From Dysosmobacter welbionis (GTDB taxonomy: Bacteria > Bacillota > Clostridia > Oscillospirales > Oscillospiraceae), in the NCBI RefSeq assembly GCF_005121165.3, contig NZ_CP034413.3, positions 3,248,001 to 3,312,000 on the forward strand: DNA of 64,000 nucleotides. Direction: 5' to 3'. The notes under the pieces are model-generated. The model ran no database searches, was not told the DNA's origin, and saw only the letters and a list, made by a program, of their open reading frames with translations. Shown here in pieces: positions 51,776 to 61,034 of this stretch. The translations under genes were made by a program, and so were the position numbers. The first letter of the stretch is position 1; each line of letters opens with the position of its first letter.

Positions 51776-52831
51776 ATGGCAGTTAATTACACAGTCAAAT
51801 ACGCAGACAAAATCGCAGAGAGATTTCACAAGGCATCCATCACGGACTCCGCCGCGGGCCACGAATATTCCTTTGTAGGAGCCAAGACCATCCGTGTCTA
51901 CTCCGTGGATACTGTGCCGGAGACCGATTATAACCGGACTGCAGATGGCAACCGGTTTGGCACCCCGAAGAACCTGGGCGACACGATCCAGGAGATGACG
52001 ATGAACAAGGCGCCTGCCTTTACATTTGTCATTGAGCCTCTGGATAACAGCGATCAGGCCATCGAGAAGTCAGCGGGAAAGTCCCTGCGGCGTCAGCTGG
52101 ACGAGGTCACTATCCCCAACATGGATAAGTACCGGCTGAGAAAGTGGTGTGAGGGCGCCAACATCCAGTATCAGCCCTCCGCAGCGCCTACCAAGAGCAC
52201 CATTGTGGAGTACATCATCGATGTCAACGCCCAGATGACGGACGCCTTTGTCCCGGTGGAGAACCGGACACTGTATATCCCCACGGAGTATTACAAGCTG
52301 CTGAAGCAGAACCCGGACTTCATCAATCTGGAGGGCCTGGGCACCAAGGCGCTGGCAAAAGGCGTTGTGGGTGAAGTGGACGGAACGAAAGTCGTCACCA
52401 TTCCCAAGAGCTATCTGCCCTCCGGCGTGTACTTCCTAATCAAGTACAAGGGATCCAGTGTGGACCCCGTAAAGCTGCAGCAGTATGACGTGCTGCCCAA
52501 GGTACAGGGCTATGCCGGTCCTGTGGTGCAGGGCGTCACCTACTACGACAGCTTCATCCTGGCAACCAAGGGCGACGGCGTTGCAGTGTGCGGCAGTAAC
52601 GCGGCTGTTCTGTCGGCTCCCACACTGTCCATCTCTGCGCACAAAGTCACGATTTCCGAACCGGGCAGCAATGTGTACAAGTACACGGTGGACGGGACCA
52701 ACCCCCGGTACAGCTCTACTGCTGAGACCTATCCCTCCAGCGGCGTGACGCTGACTTCCGGCCAAGTTATGCGGTGCATCCAGATCAAGGACGGCTGCTG
52801 CGGCATGGAAGCCGACAAGGCATACGAGTAA
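51776..52831 (+). CDS. Phage major capsid protein with C-terminal Ig-like domain
   Basis: 351 residues. Residues 1-270 (VNYTVKYADKIAERFHKASI, then DTIQEMTMNKAPAFTFVIEP and YIIDVNAQMTDAFVPVENRT) match HK97-fold capsid proteins of podophage-like elements, lacking an obvious cleaved prohead peptide. The end, from LSAPTLSISAHKVTISEPGS through YKYTVDGTNPRYSSTAETYP, resembles the CHB_HEX_C-type beta-sandwich seen on virion surface proteins. The strong SD and following terminator suit a highly expressed gene. Confidence 0.82.
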   Translation: MAVNYTVKYADKIAERFHKASITDSAAGHEYSFVGAKTIRVYSVDTVPETDYNRTADGNRFGTPKNLGDTIQEMTMNKAPAFTFVIEPLDNSDQAIEKSAGKSLRRQLDEVTIPNMDKYRLRKWCEGANIQYQPSAAPTKSTIVEYIIDVNAQMTDAFVPVENRTLYIPTEYYKLLKQNPDFINLEGLGTKALAKGVVGEVDGTKVVTIPKSYLPSGVYFLIKYKGSSVDPVKLQQYDVLPKVQGYAGPVVQGVTYYDSFILATKGDGVAVCGSNAAVLSAPTLSISAHKVTISEPGSNVYKYTVDGTNPRYSSTAETYPSSGVTLTSGQVMRCIQIKDGCCGMEADKAYE

Positions 52832-52836
52832 GCAAT

Positions 52837-52862
52837 ATAGGCCCCCGCAAGGGGCCTATTCC
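52837..52862 (+). terminator. Hairpin between capsid and large terminase genes
   Basis: ATAGGCCCC (52837-52845) / GGGGCCTAT (52851-52859), perfect 9-bp stem, loop CGCAA, followed only by TCCCC. Probably a partial terminator or 3' stabiliser for the capsid message. Confidence 0.55.
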
Positions 52863-52889
52863 CCTAGTCATTCCCTGAAAGGTGAGCGC

Positions 52890-54293
52890 ATGGCAAACAA
52901 GAAAGCACGAAACAACAGCGGAGCCGTCAATCTGGCTCTGGGAGATTTGAACCCAAAGCAGAAGCAGTTCTGTCAGGCGCGGTCTCGCTATGTTGGATAC
53001 GGCGGCGCCCGCGGCGGCGGAAAGAGCCATGTTGTGCGGATTAAAGCGATTGGCGGTGCGATGACCTATCCGGGAATCCGGATTTTGATTGTCCGAAAAG
53101 AATATCCGGAACTGGAGCAGACGATGATCCTGCCCATGCGGAAGCTGATTCCGGCAGAGATCGCAGCATATAACGCCACCATGCACATGTTTTTCTTCTC
53201 CAACGGAAGTGTTATCAAGTTCGGACATTATAGCAGCGGGGACGATGTGGAATATCAGGGCCAGGAATACGACTGGATTTTCATGGACGAGGCGACACAA
53301 TTCACGGAATACCAGTTCCGAACACTGGGCGCCTGTCTGCGCGGTGCTACGAAGTTTCCACGCCGGATGTACCTGACCTGTAACCCCGGCGGAGTTGGGC
53401 ACATGTGGGTCAAACGCCTGTTTATCTCTCGCCAGTATCAGAACGGAGAAAAAGCAGAGGACTATACCTTCATTCACGCCACGGTGGATGATAATCCCCA
53501 GCTGCTGGAGGCGTCCCCAGAGTATGTGCAGATGCTGGACTTGCTGCCGGATGATGTGCGCGCGGCCTGGCGGTATGGCGATTGGGACGCTCTGGCCGGA
53601 ACATTCTTCCCGGAGTTCCGGGCGGAGACTCATATTATCAAACCGTTCTGGAGGATTCCTGCGGAGTGGAAGAAGTACCGGGCGTTCGACTATGGCCTGG
53701 ATATGTTTGCCTGCCTCTGGATTGCTGTTGATTTCGATGGGCGCTGCTATGTGTATCGCGAGGTACAGAAGAGCGGCATCATTGTATCCGAGGCGGCAAA
53801 GCTGATGCTGGACCTGACGCCGTCTTGGGAGCAGATCGAGTTTACGGCGGCGCCGCCGGATATGTGGAACCGGCAGAAGGACAGCGGAAAGAGCATGGCA
53901 GAGCTGTTCATGGAAAATGGCGTTGGCATCATTCGGGCCAGCAACAACCGTGTGCAGGGCTGGATGGCAGTCAAGGAGATGCTGAAACCACTGAACAGCG
54001 AAAAGGACCGGCCGGGCCTGCTGGTGACGCAGGACTGCAAGGGGCTTTGCACGAATCTTCCGGCCATCCAGCACGACGACAAAAACCCGTCGGACTGTGC
54101 CACGGAACCCCATGAGATCACCCACATCTGCGATGCCTGCCGTTATTTTTGTGTTACCCGGACACTGAGCGCGGAGAAGCCCGCACCGCCGAAAGTGGAG
54201 GACTTCGATAGCGCCGGGATGACGGACTACGACGACGAGATGACCGGCGGAGAAATGACAGACGATTATCTGACCTATGGAGGGGGTGACTGA
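52890..54293 (+). CDS. Phage terminase large subunit
   Basis: 467 residues. Walker A YGGARGGGKSH near residue 48, Walker B DWIFMDEATQF near residue 130, coupling motif LTCNPGG near residue 165, and RNase-H-like nuclease residues FDYGLD near residue 268. It is the DNA-packaging motor of the prophage. It lies after the capsid gene and before nozzle and portal genes, not next to the small subunit. The C-terminal 40 residues are acidic (DYDDEMTGGEMTDDYL). Confidence 0.92.
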   Translation: MANKKARNNSGAVNLALGDLNPKQKQFCQARSRYVGYGGARGGGKSHVVRIKAIGGAMTYPGIRILIVRKEYPELEQTMILPMRKLIPAEIAAYNATMHMFFFSNGSVIKFGHYSSGDDVEYQGQEYDWIFMDEATQFTEYQFRTLGACLRGATKFPRRMYLTCNPGGVGHMWVKRLFISRQYQNGEKAEDYTFIHATVDDNPQLLEASPEYVQMLDLLPDDVRAAWRYGDWDALAGTFFPEFRAETHIIKPFWRIPAEWKKYRAFDYGLDMFACLWIAVDFDGRCYVYREVQKSGIIVSEAAKLMLDLTPSWEQIEFTAAPPDMWNRQKDSGKSMAELFMENGVGIIRASNNRVQGWMAVKEMLKPLNSEKDRPGLLVTQDCKGLCTNLPAIQHDDKNPSDCATEPHEITHICDACRYFCVTRTLSAEKPAPPKVEDFDSAGMTDYDDEMTGGEMTDDYLTYGGGD

Positions 54294-54296
54294 CCT

Positions 54297-56135
54297 GTGG
54301 CAAGCATTTCCACATCGAACAATCTAACCATTCTGAAAATCAAGGAGTTTCTGGGGTTGAACGAAAACCAGGACGGCGACACCAAAATCAGAGTTGGAGA
54401 GCTCTCTGAGATGCGGAACTTTGCCATTACCAGGGACGGCCATCTCCAAATCCGTCCAGGTACGCAGACGGTTCTTGCCCTTCGCTCTGCCTGGGATAGC
54501 TGGGCGGACAGCCAGGAAGAAGGCGTGGAAGAGCACCCGGTATTCTGCGGCTGCTGGTATGGCATGGTGGGAGGGGAATACCATCTGCTGTGCGCATTTG
54601 GCGGTGTGATCTTCGATGTGGACATTCTGCTGGAGAGTGTAAAGGCAGTAGGGACCTGTACCCAGGACAAGACCTCCTTTTTCGGCTTTGACGAGAAGGT
54701 TTATCTGCTGAACGGCCATGAGTACAAGAGCTGGACTGGAGAATCAGAGGAGACCTTTCAGGATGTGGAAGGCTATATCCCGCTGGTACAGACAGCAACC
54801 ACGCCGGAGGGCAGCGGAACACAGCTGGAGAATGTGAACCGGCTGACGGGGCTGCGGCGTGTACGCTTCTCCCCGGACGGCGAGGCGAAAGATTTTTTCC
54901 TGCCGGAGAAAGAGATCGACAGTGTGACCGCGGTAGAGGGGACGGATGTGCAGTATACCGCCGACACCGCGGCTGGAAAAGTGACCTTCAACACAGCCCC
55001 GGCCAAGGGGACGAATACTGTGACCATCACCTACAAGAAAGGCGATGGCGCCCGTGGCGATGTGACTGGGATGCACTTCTCTGAGCTCTACAACGGCTCC
55101 AACGATACCCGTGTGTTCCTGTATGGAGATGGGACAAACCGGACCATCTACAGCGGAATCAACGGAGACACCGGCCTCGCGTCGGCGGATTATTTCCCGG
55201 ACCTATACGAGGCGGCCATCGGGGACAGCAACACGCCGCTGACCGCTCTTGTGCGGCATTATGCCCGGCTGCTGGCCTTCAAGCGGGACAGCGCATGGTC
55301 GATCACCTACAGCACCGTGACGCTGGACACCGGAATCACCACGCCCGGATTTTATGTGCTGCCGGTCAACCGGCAGATCGGGAATGACGCTCCCGGACAG
55401 GTGCGGTTACTGGAAAACAATCCGCTGACACTGGACGGCAGCAGCATCTACCAGTGGCGGTCTACGTCCAGTACCGGGAATATCACGGACAATGAGCAGA
55501 ATGCACGGCGCATTTCAGACCGGATCGCGGCCACGATCAGCGGTTGGGCGCTTTCGGAGGTCAGAACCTTCAACAGAAAGCGGGAGCACGAATACTGGTT
55601 TTTGTGGAATGGAAACGCCGTCATTCTGAACTACGCAAATGACAGCTGGTATTACTACACCAATATGCCGTTCCAGCAGATGGTGGATGTGGAGGATGAC
55701 ACCTACGGCATCACGGAGGATGGAAAAATCAAGCATCTGTCCCGGCAGTATCGAAATGATGATACAGAAGAGATCGATGCCTATGCCGCCACAGGCTCCA
55801 TGGACTTTGACAAGGACTGGCTGCTGAAATACTCCCCTATGCTGTTCGTTGCAATCCAGCCGGAAACCAACGCCCGGATCACAGTGACGGCACAGAGTAA
55901 CCGGAGGAGTGATTACCCGGAGAAGGTTGTGGCATCCAGCTTGGCGACCTTTACCCATGCGGATTTCCGCCATTGGTCCTTCCGAACCAACCGGAAACCC
56001 CAAGTGGACCGGTTGAAGCTGAAGGTGAAGAAGGCGACTTTCTACAAGCTGATTTTCAAGAGCAAGAGCGCATCCGCGACGGCGACTGTTCTGGAGACGG
56101 ACATTCAACTGCGGTATGCCGGGAACGTGAAGTAA
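54297..56135 (+). CDS. Phage tail nozzle / stabilisation-like protein
   Basis: 612 residues from GTG 54297 behind GGAGGGGGTGAC. The protein is a repetitive beta-rich chain with WD/beta-propeller-like segments (FAITRDGHLQIRPGTQTVLA; DTRVFLYGDGTNRTIYSGIN; AWSITYSTVTLDTGITTPGF; HEYWFLWNGNAVILNYANDS). Such proteins form the nozzle of short-tailed phages (P22 gp10-like) between adaptor and fibre. The assignment is by layout and position next to the portal, not by a sure family match. Confidence 0.65.
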   Translation: MASISTSNNLTILKIKEFLGLNENQDGDTKIRVGELSEMRNFAITRDGHLQIRPGTQTVLALRSAWDSWADSQEEGVEEHPVFCGCWYGMVGGEYHLLCAFGGVIFDVDILLESVKAVGTCTQDKTSFFGFDEKVYLLNGHEYKSWTGESEETFQDVEGYIPLVQTATTPEGSGTQLENVNRLTGLRRVRFSPDGEAKDFFLPEKEIDSVTAVEGTDVQYTADTAAGKVTFNTAPAKGTNTVTITYKKGDGARGDVTGMHFSELYNGSNDTRVFLYGDGTNRTIYSGINGDTGLASADYFPDLYEAAIGDSNTPLTALVRHYARLLAFKRDSAWSITYSTVTLDTGITTPGFYVLPVNRQIGNDAPGQVRLLENNPLTLDGSSIYQWRSTSSTGNITDNEQNARRISDRIAATISGWALSEVRTFNRKREHEYWFLWNGNAVILNYANDSWYYYTNMPFQQMVDVEDDTYGITEDGKIKHLSRQYRNDDTEEIDAYAATGSMDFDKDWLLKYSPMLFVAIQPETNARITVTAQSNRRSDYPEKVVASSLATFTHADFRHWSFRTNRKPQVDRLKLKVKKATFYKLIFKSKSASATATVLETDIQLRYAGNVK

Positions 56136-56146
56136 GGAGTTGAGCA

Positions 56147-57883
56147 ATGAAGAAGTTTGATCCGACACCTCAGAAGGTGTCTGCGGAGTATCAGGCTGGG
56201 GTCCAGTTTAATCAGGGAATTCAGCTGTATGACTGCGTGAATGTCAATGAGAACTTTTTCATTGGCAAGCAGTGGGAGGGAGTACATAGCAATGGCCTGC
56301 CTACTCCTGTTTTCAATTTCCTGAAACGTGTCGTTTTGTTTTCCGTGGCGAATGTGTCTACAGACAACCTGAAGCTCCACGCAAAACCGCTGCCCTCCAA
56401 CGGAAAACTGACAGGTCAGGATGCAGAGATTTTGACAGACCTCTTGAATGACCAATTCCAGTCTATTTTCGAGTTCAACAAAATGGGGGCCTGTATCCGC
56501 GAGTTTGCCAGGAACGCCGCGGTGGATGGGGACGGCTGCTTGTACACCTATTGGGACCCTGATGTAGAGACAGGGCAGCCAAGCAAGGGCGCAATCAAAA
56601 CGGAAGTTTTGATGAACACACAGGTGCTGTTTGGAAACCCCAACAGCCGAGACGTTCAGAGTCAGCCCTATATCATGATTGAACGCCGGATGCTGGTTTC
56701 TGAGGCCAAGAAGCGGGCAATCGCAAACGGCGTCAGGGAGGATGATGCGGACAGCATCACTGCTGACAGCAAGCAGAGCGGGGATAGCCGCATGGACGAG
56801 CTGGGCGGAAATAAAGTTACGGTTCTGCTGCGGCTGTGGCGGGATGACGAGAGCGGAACCATCCATGGTTATGAATGCACGCAGAATCAAGAGATCAAGC
56901 CCGAATGGGACCTTGGAATCAAGCTGTATCCCATCTCCTGGATGTCCTGGGACTTTGTACAGGACTGCTACCATGGGCAGGCCATGATTACAGGGCTCAT
57001 TCCGAACCAGATTTTCGTAAACAAACTGTTTGCCATGTCCATGATCTCTCTGATGATGCTGGCATATCCCAAGATCATCTTCGACAAGACGAAGGTCGCC
57101 AAGTGGAGCAACCGGGTGGGCGCGGCCATCGCCGTCAACGGCAGCGTGGAGAATGTGGCGAAAATCATCGACCCGGCCACCATCTCTCCGCAGATCAGCC
57201 AATTCATTGACTTGGCAATCTCCTACACCCAGCGGTTTCTGGGCGCTTCCGACGTGGCCCTTGGCGATACACGGCCCGACAACACCTCCGCTATCATTGC
57301 CCTGCAGCGGGCGGCGGCGACTCCTATGGAGCTGACAAAGCAAACGCTGCTGCAGGCCATTGAAGACCAGGGCAGGATTTACATGGAGTTTATGGGCGAG
57401 TATTACGGGGACCGCTACGTGGAGATTCCTGTTGACCAGACAGCTCTAGGTGGCAACCGTGTGATGTTCACCATGCCGGGGTCTAATGGGAAGGTCTTAG
57501 CTCCGTTCGATTTTTCCAGCCTGAAGGACTACTACTTTACCGTGGACCTGGATGTGGGAGCATCCTCTTACTGGTCCGAAATCGCCTCTATGCAGACGCT
57601 GGACAATTTGCTGATGCAGGGCAAGATTTCCACAGTGGAGTATTTGAAGCGCCTGCCTGCCGGTCAGATCACAGACCGGGAGACGTTGATTGCGGTATTA
57701 CAGGCAGACCAGCAGCGGCAGATGGCAATGGCGATGGGCGGCGCAGGCGGCAACTCCGGGAATGGGGGAGGCCCCGCGCCTGCCGGGCAGGAAAATCCAC
57801 CGCTGCGGGGCGGCGCCGGATATGGGGCGTTGCAGCGGGTTATCAACCAGACGGGAGAAGTTCCGCAGGAAAGGGGGGCCTGA
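56147..57883 (+). CDS. Phage portal protein
   Basis: 578 residues. YDCVNVNENFFIGKQWEGVH, VFNFLKRVVLFSVANVSTDN, the long RNAAVDGDGCLYTYWDPDVE and the helical region SQFIDLAISYTQRFLGASDV match podophage-type portal proteins. The C-terminus is Gly/Ala-rich with basic ends. Twelve copies should form the ring through which DNA is packaged. It comes directly after the nozzle gene, opposite to the usual terminase-portal-capsid order. Confidence 0.88.
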   Translation: MKKFDPTPQKVSAEYQAGVQFNQGIQLYDCVNVNENFFIGKQWEGVHSNGLPTPVFNFLKRVVLFSVANVSTDNLKLHAKPLPSNGKLTGQDAEILTDLLNDQFQSIFEFNKMGACIREFARNAAVDGDGCLYTYWDPDVETGQPSKGAIKTEVLMNTQVLFGNPNSRDVQSQPYIMIERRMLVSEAKKRAIANGVREDDADSITADSKQSGDSRMDELGGNKVTVLLRLWRDDESGTIHGYECTQNQEIKPEWDLGIKLYPISWMSWDFVQDCYHGQAMITGLIPNQIFVNKLFAMSMISLMMLAYPKIIFDKTKVAKWSNRVGAAIAVNGSVENVAKIIDPATISPQISQFIDLAISYTQRFLGASDVALGDTRPDNTSAIIALQRAAATPMELTKQTLLQAIEDQGRIYMEFMGEYYGDRYVEIPVDQTALGGNRVMFTMPGSNGKVLAPFDFSSLKDYYFTVDLDVGASSYWSEIASMQTLDNLLMQGKISTVEYLKRLPAGQITDRETLIAVLQADQQRQMAMAMGGAGGNSGNGGGPAPAGQENPPLRGGAGYGALQRVINQTGEVPQERGA

Positions 57884-57886
57884 TAC

Positions 57887-58198
57887 ATGGCTCTGTCGAA
57901 ATTTGAGAAGGACATGGCGATCATCTCCGCTCTGGACGATGAACCGAACGACGTGGGCGGCCTGACGGCTGCGGAGCTGAAAGGCAAATTTGACGAGGGC
58001 GGTCAGGCCATCAAACAGTTTTTGAATGAGACGCTGACACCGCAGATTGACTCCGAAAAGGCTGGCCGTGATGAATTGGAAGGGCTTGTCCTGGGGCAGA
58101 TTCCGGATAGAACAATCACCGTTGAAAAGATGGCCCCATCGTTCTTTACGTCCATTCTGACCCCTCAAATCCAAGTAACCTACAACGGAGGTGTTTAA
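57887..58198 (+). CDS. Tail-fibre attachment-like protein
   Basis: 103 residues. KDMAIISALDDEPNDVGGLT and AAELKGKFDEGGQAIKQFLN is a pattern often found at the start of tail fibre or baseplate-adaptor proteins in clostridial phages. Here it is a separate small protein directly before the putative receptor-binding protein (stop and start adjoining). It probably links the fibre to the tail. Confidence 0.55.
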   Translation: MALSKFEKDMAIISALDDEPNDVGGLTAAELKGKFDEGGQAIKQFLNETLTPQIDSEKAGRDELEGLVLGQIPDRTITVEKMAPSFFTSILTPQIQVTYNGGV

Positions 58199-60109
58199 AT
58201 GGCACAGCAGTTAGGACAGGTGGCCGTCGGCACACTGGTAAAGCTCAATGAGAATGGTTCCCCGGTGGAATTCTATGTGGCGAAGCATGATTATGAGAGC
58301 GGTTTAAACGGAGCCGGGCGGACGCTGTTAGTGCGGAAGGAATGCTATGATAATCGGGTGTGGAATAACATTCAGGTAAATACATACGCCTCTAGCGCAC
58401 TTGATAGCTGGCTCAACAGCGATTACAAGAATCTTCTGGACTCTGATTTTCTGACGGTAATTGGGACCACAAAATTTCAATATACCATTGGTTACGGAGA
58501 TAAAACATTAAGCACGTTAGAACGAGCGATTTTTCAACTTTCCAGAACAGAGCTTGGATTTACGCTCCCGGCTGATGCAAATTTTGAGGGAAATATTCTT
58601 CCTATCGCATCGATTTTGCAAAAAGCTTTTTTGAACGGGGAAACGAATTCGCAATGGACTCGAACACCAAATACATCTTATCTCACATCTGCCTTTTTTG
58701 TATATGCAGGTGGAAGTTCTGATTCGACTGGCGTTACTGCAGAAGCTGGCAGCCGCCCCGCTTTTACCGTCCCTTCCACATTGAGCGTAACTGACGATGG
58801 GACACTCTCTCTGGCGTCTGCTCCTCCACATGCGATAACTGTCCCTGTTCAAGCTATGCAGGGCAAACAGCTTGCAGTCTCCTGGCCTGCTGTGGACGGC
58901 GCTGACGGCTACATTCTGGAGCGCAAAGCAAACACGGACGCTGACTGGGTGCAGGTGTATTCTGGAGCCGATTTGACTTTTTCTGAAACTGCCGGGACCT
59001 GGGAATCGGTTCAGTATCGGGTAAAGTCTGGCGCCAATGGAAAATATGGCGAATATACAATCAGTTCCCTTGTTGATGTAGTTCCTGTTTCCGTTCTGGT
59101 AATTTCCGGGTCCGACGGCAGCTTGGGCACTCTCACAAATGATGTGCAGTATTCGGTGTCCTCCAGCGGAACCAGTGCTTTGACGGTTACGGAATCTGCT
59201 GGACGAACTACCCGAACGTTCACGGCAACAAACGGTGCCACCATCAAAATCCCCGTGATGGACCTGCCGACCGGCAGCGGCACGATCAAGATCACGGCAT
59301 CCACCAATCCCGGAAGCGGCGTGGTAACGGTGACGAGATCGTGGACGTATACCAAGACGGCGCCGACGTTTGCCAATACCGGCAGCACGGCTCAACTGCA
59401 ACAGAATGGGAAGAACATTTTCCCGCTGACACTGCTGGAGTGTGTGCGTGGGACAGAAAGTCTGGCTCCTGGCGGGTTTGGCTTTGGGGATGCGGTGCAG
59501 AGCATTGAAACTACCAGCGCAGGAGAATCCTATGAGACATACTGCGCCAAGGTAGACGCCGTACTGGACGGGATGCCTGACAAGACCGCAAAACTGGTGC
59601 TGGCCTATCCGCCTGCGGTGTACGGCAAAGCGGGTACTACGATATCGCTCTTATATAAGGGCGACGCCAACTATGCAGTGCTATCCAATATCGGCAGTGC
59701 AGACACGGGGCTGTGCGGATGGCGGATGATAAAATTAAAAAAATCATCGTCAGACCCGTCTGCTTGGCAGCCGTTTGAGTGGGAGCATCCCCCCATGCAG
59801 TTGGGCGTCGAGTACCGCACCGTGGAGCGGTACAACGGCAAGCCGATACACATCAAGGCGGTGAGTCTCGGGCTGCTAGAAAATAATACTTCTAAAAGTG
59901 TGGAGCATGGTATATCTGATTTTGAGTCATGCGTTGAATGCAGCGGATTTAGTGGACCTATAAATCTTGTCGGGAGCGGTGGTGTTGATTCAATATATGC
60001 AACAACTTCTCGTGTCGGGATTGATACAAATGGAAGTTTTAGTAGTGCAGCAACATCATCTAAATTAAATACTGTTGCGATTATCAAGTACACCAAAACC
60101 ACGGATTAA
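58199..60109 (+). CDS. Putative tail fibre / receptor-binding protein (DUF6273-like domain plus Fn3-like)
   Basis: 636 residues. Residues 1-200 (VGTLVKLNENGSPVEFYVAK; ASSALDSWLNSDYKNLLDSD; SRPAFTVPSTLSVTDDGTLS) resemble DUF6273, a C-type-lectin-like fold in clostridial surface proteins. Residues 220-290 (WPAVDGADGYILERKANTDA) are Fn3-like, followed by beta repeats and a distal domain. Two parts of the gene (about 58330-58750 and 59870-60090) are clearly more AT-rich than the rest, suggesting module swapping. No diversity-generating RT or template repeat is seen. Confidence 0.65.
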   Translation: MAQQLGQVAVGTLVKLNENGSPVEFYVAKHDYESGLNGAGRTLLVRKECYDNRVWNNIQVNTYASSALDSWLNSDYKNLLDSDFLTVIGTTKFQYTIGYGDKTLSTLERAIFQLSRTELGFTLPADANFEGNILPIASILQKAFLNGETNSQWTRTPNTSYLTSAFFVYAGGSSDSTGVTAEAGSRPAFTVPSTLSVTDDGTLSLASAPPHAITVPVQAMQGKQLAVSWPAVDGADGYILERKANTDADWVQVYSGADLTFSETAGTWESVQYRVKSGANGKYGEYTISSLVDVVPVSVLVISGSDGSLGTLTNDVQYSVSSSGTSALTVTESAGRTTRTFTATNGATIKIPVMDLPTGSGTIKITASTNPGSGVVTVTRSWTYTKTAPTFANTGSTAQLQQNGKNIFPLTLLECVRGTESLAPGGFGFGDAVQSIETTSAGESYETYCAKVDAVLDGMPDKTAKLVLAYPPAVYGKAGTTISLLYKGDANYAVLSNIGSADTGLCGWRMIKLKKSSSDPSAWQPFEWEHPPMQLGVEYRTVERYNGKPIHIKAVSLGLLENNTSKSVEHGISDFESCVECSGFSGPINLVGSGGVDSIYATTSRVGIDTNGSFSSAATSSKLNTVAIIKYTKTTD

Positions 60110-60119
60110 GGAGGGCACC

Positions 60120-60389
60120 ATGAAGATCATCAAATATCAGTTGGCAACAGAGATCAACCACGGCACCCCTGAGGAACCGGACATCGAGACGGTGTTAACT
60201 GCTGTTGTTGTGTCCTATACAGAGGAGGCTTACGCCATCGCCCAGGCGGAGGCATACCAAGGGCAGATTACCGTGGAGGACGATGGACAGCCGGAGCCGG
60301 AACCGGGAGCCGAGGACATTACTCTTGATATGCTGGCAGACCATGAGGAACGCCTGTGTATGTTGGAACTCACCACAACCACTGTATGA
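60120..60389 (+). CDS. Small phage protein of unknown function
   Basis: 89 residues starting MKIIKYQLATEINHGTPEEP, mixed alpha/beta with an acidic centre (EDDGQPEPEPGAEDITLDML). AAGGAGGGCACC precedes the start. Position after the fibre gene suits a tail-assembly chaperone or fibre-cap role, but nothing identifies it. Confidence 0.6.
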   Translation: MKIIKYQLATEINHGTPEEPDIETVLTAVVVSYTEEAYAIAQAEAYQGQITVEDDGQPEPEPGAEDITLDMLADHEERLCMLELTTTTV

Positions 60390-60407
60390 CAGGAAAGGAG
60401 CAGGACC

Positions 60408-60563
60408 ATGACAACTGTATACAATCTTTGCAAGCTGCTGATTGACCGGGGCCGCACTGACGGCCTTCAGGAGAAGATGGACGTGTATCTCGCCGCCGAC
60501 AGGCTGACCCCGGAGGAATACAGCGCCCTCAGTAAGATGCTGACTGCGGAGGCGGCAGAGTAA
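60408..60563 (+). CDS. Very small phage protein (XkdX-like position)
   Basis: 51 residues, ATG 60408 behind GGAAAGGAGCAGGACC, stop TAA at 60561-60563. MTTVYNLCKLLIDRGRTDGL followed by EKMDVYLAADRLTPEEYSAL is helical and resembles the short XkdX-type proteins encoded between fibre and holin genes in Firmicute phages. The next gene starts two bases after its stop. Confidence 0.6.
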   Translation: MTTVYNLCKLLIDRGRTDGLQEKMDVYLAADRLTPEEYSALSKMLTAEAAE

Positions 60564-60564
60564 A

Positions 60565-60891
60565 ATGGACGAGAAGTGCATCCTGGACCCGCAAAGGGAT
60601 TGCCTGGGCCTCCAGAAAGCCAACATGCTGGAAAAGCAGATGTCGGAATGGCGGGAGGCGTCCCGCAACACCCACAAAGAACTCTTTAACCGGATGCGGG
60701 AACTGGAAAAGGCGGAGGCCGCCCGGAATGAGCAGTACGACAATATCATGGAGAAGCTGGACCGGCTGATCTCATGGCAGGAGGCCGAGCAGGCCAAGCC
60801 GAAAAAGCGGTGGGAGGCCATCGTGGACAAGTCCGTGTGGGCGGTTCTGGCGGCTGTGATTGCGTTTGTTTTGGCCCGCATTGGGCTGTAA
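60565..60891 (+). CDS. Hemolysin XhlA-like / holin-associated membrane protein
   Basis: 108 residues. A helical charged body (QMSEWREASRNTHKELFNRM, ELEKAEAARNEQYDNIMEKL) ends in a C-terminal helix VWAVLAAVIAFVLARIGL. The coiled coil plus C-terminal membrane anchor matches XhlA-type proteins that assist holins in lysis. The 143-base gap behind it shows no gene. Confidence 0.7.
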   Translation: MDEKCILDPQRDCLGLQKANMLEKQMSEWREASRNTHKELFNRMRELEKAEAARNEQYDNIMEKLDRLISWQEAEQAKPKKRWEAIVDKSVWAVLAAVIAFVLARIGL

Positions 60892-61034
60892 AAAAGCGAC
60901 GCCCCCGAAGGAGCGCCGCGAGTGCCCCGATATGGAAAAAAGTAAAACCACATCAATAAGGAGGGGGGCACACCTGCATCTTACATCATCATCAACCGGC
61001 GGTCAAGCCGGAAATTTGAAAGGAGCTACCAATC

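Noticed and set aside
58199-60109. Diversity-generating retroelement target
   Set aside because: The lectin-like domain prompted the idea, but no reverse transcriptase, template repeat or adenine-biased variable end is visible in the window.
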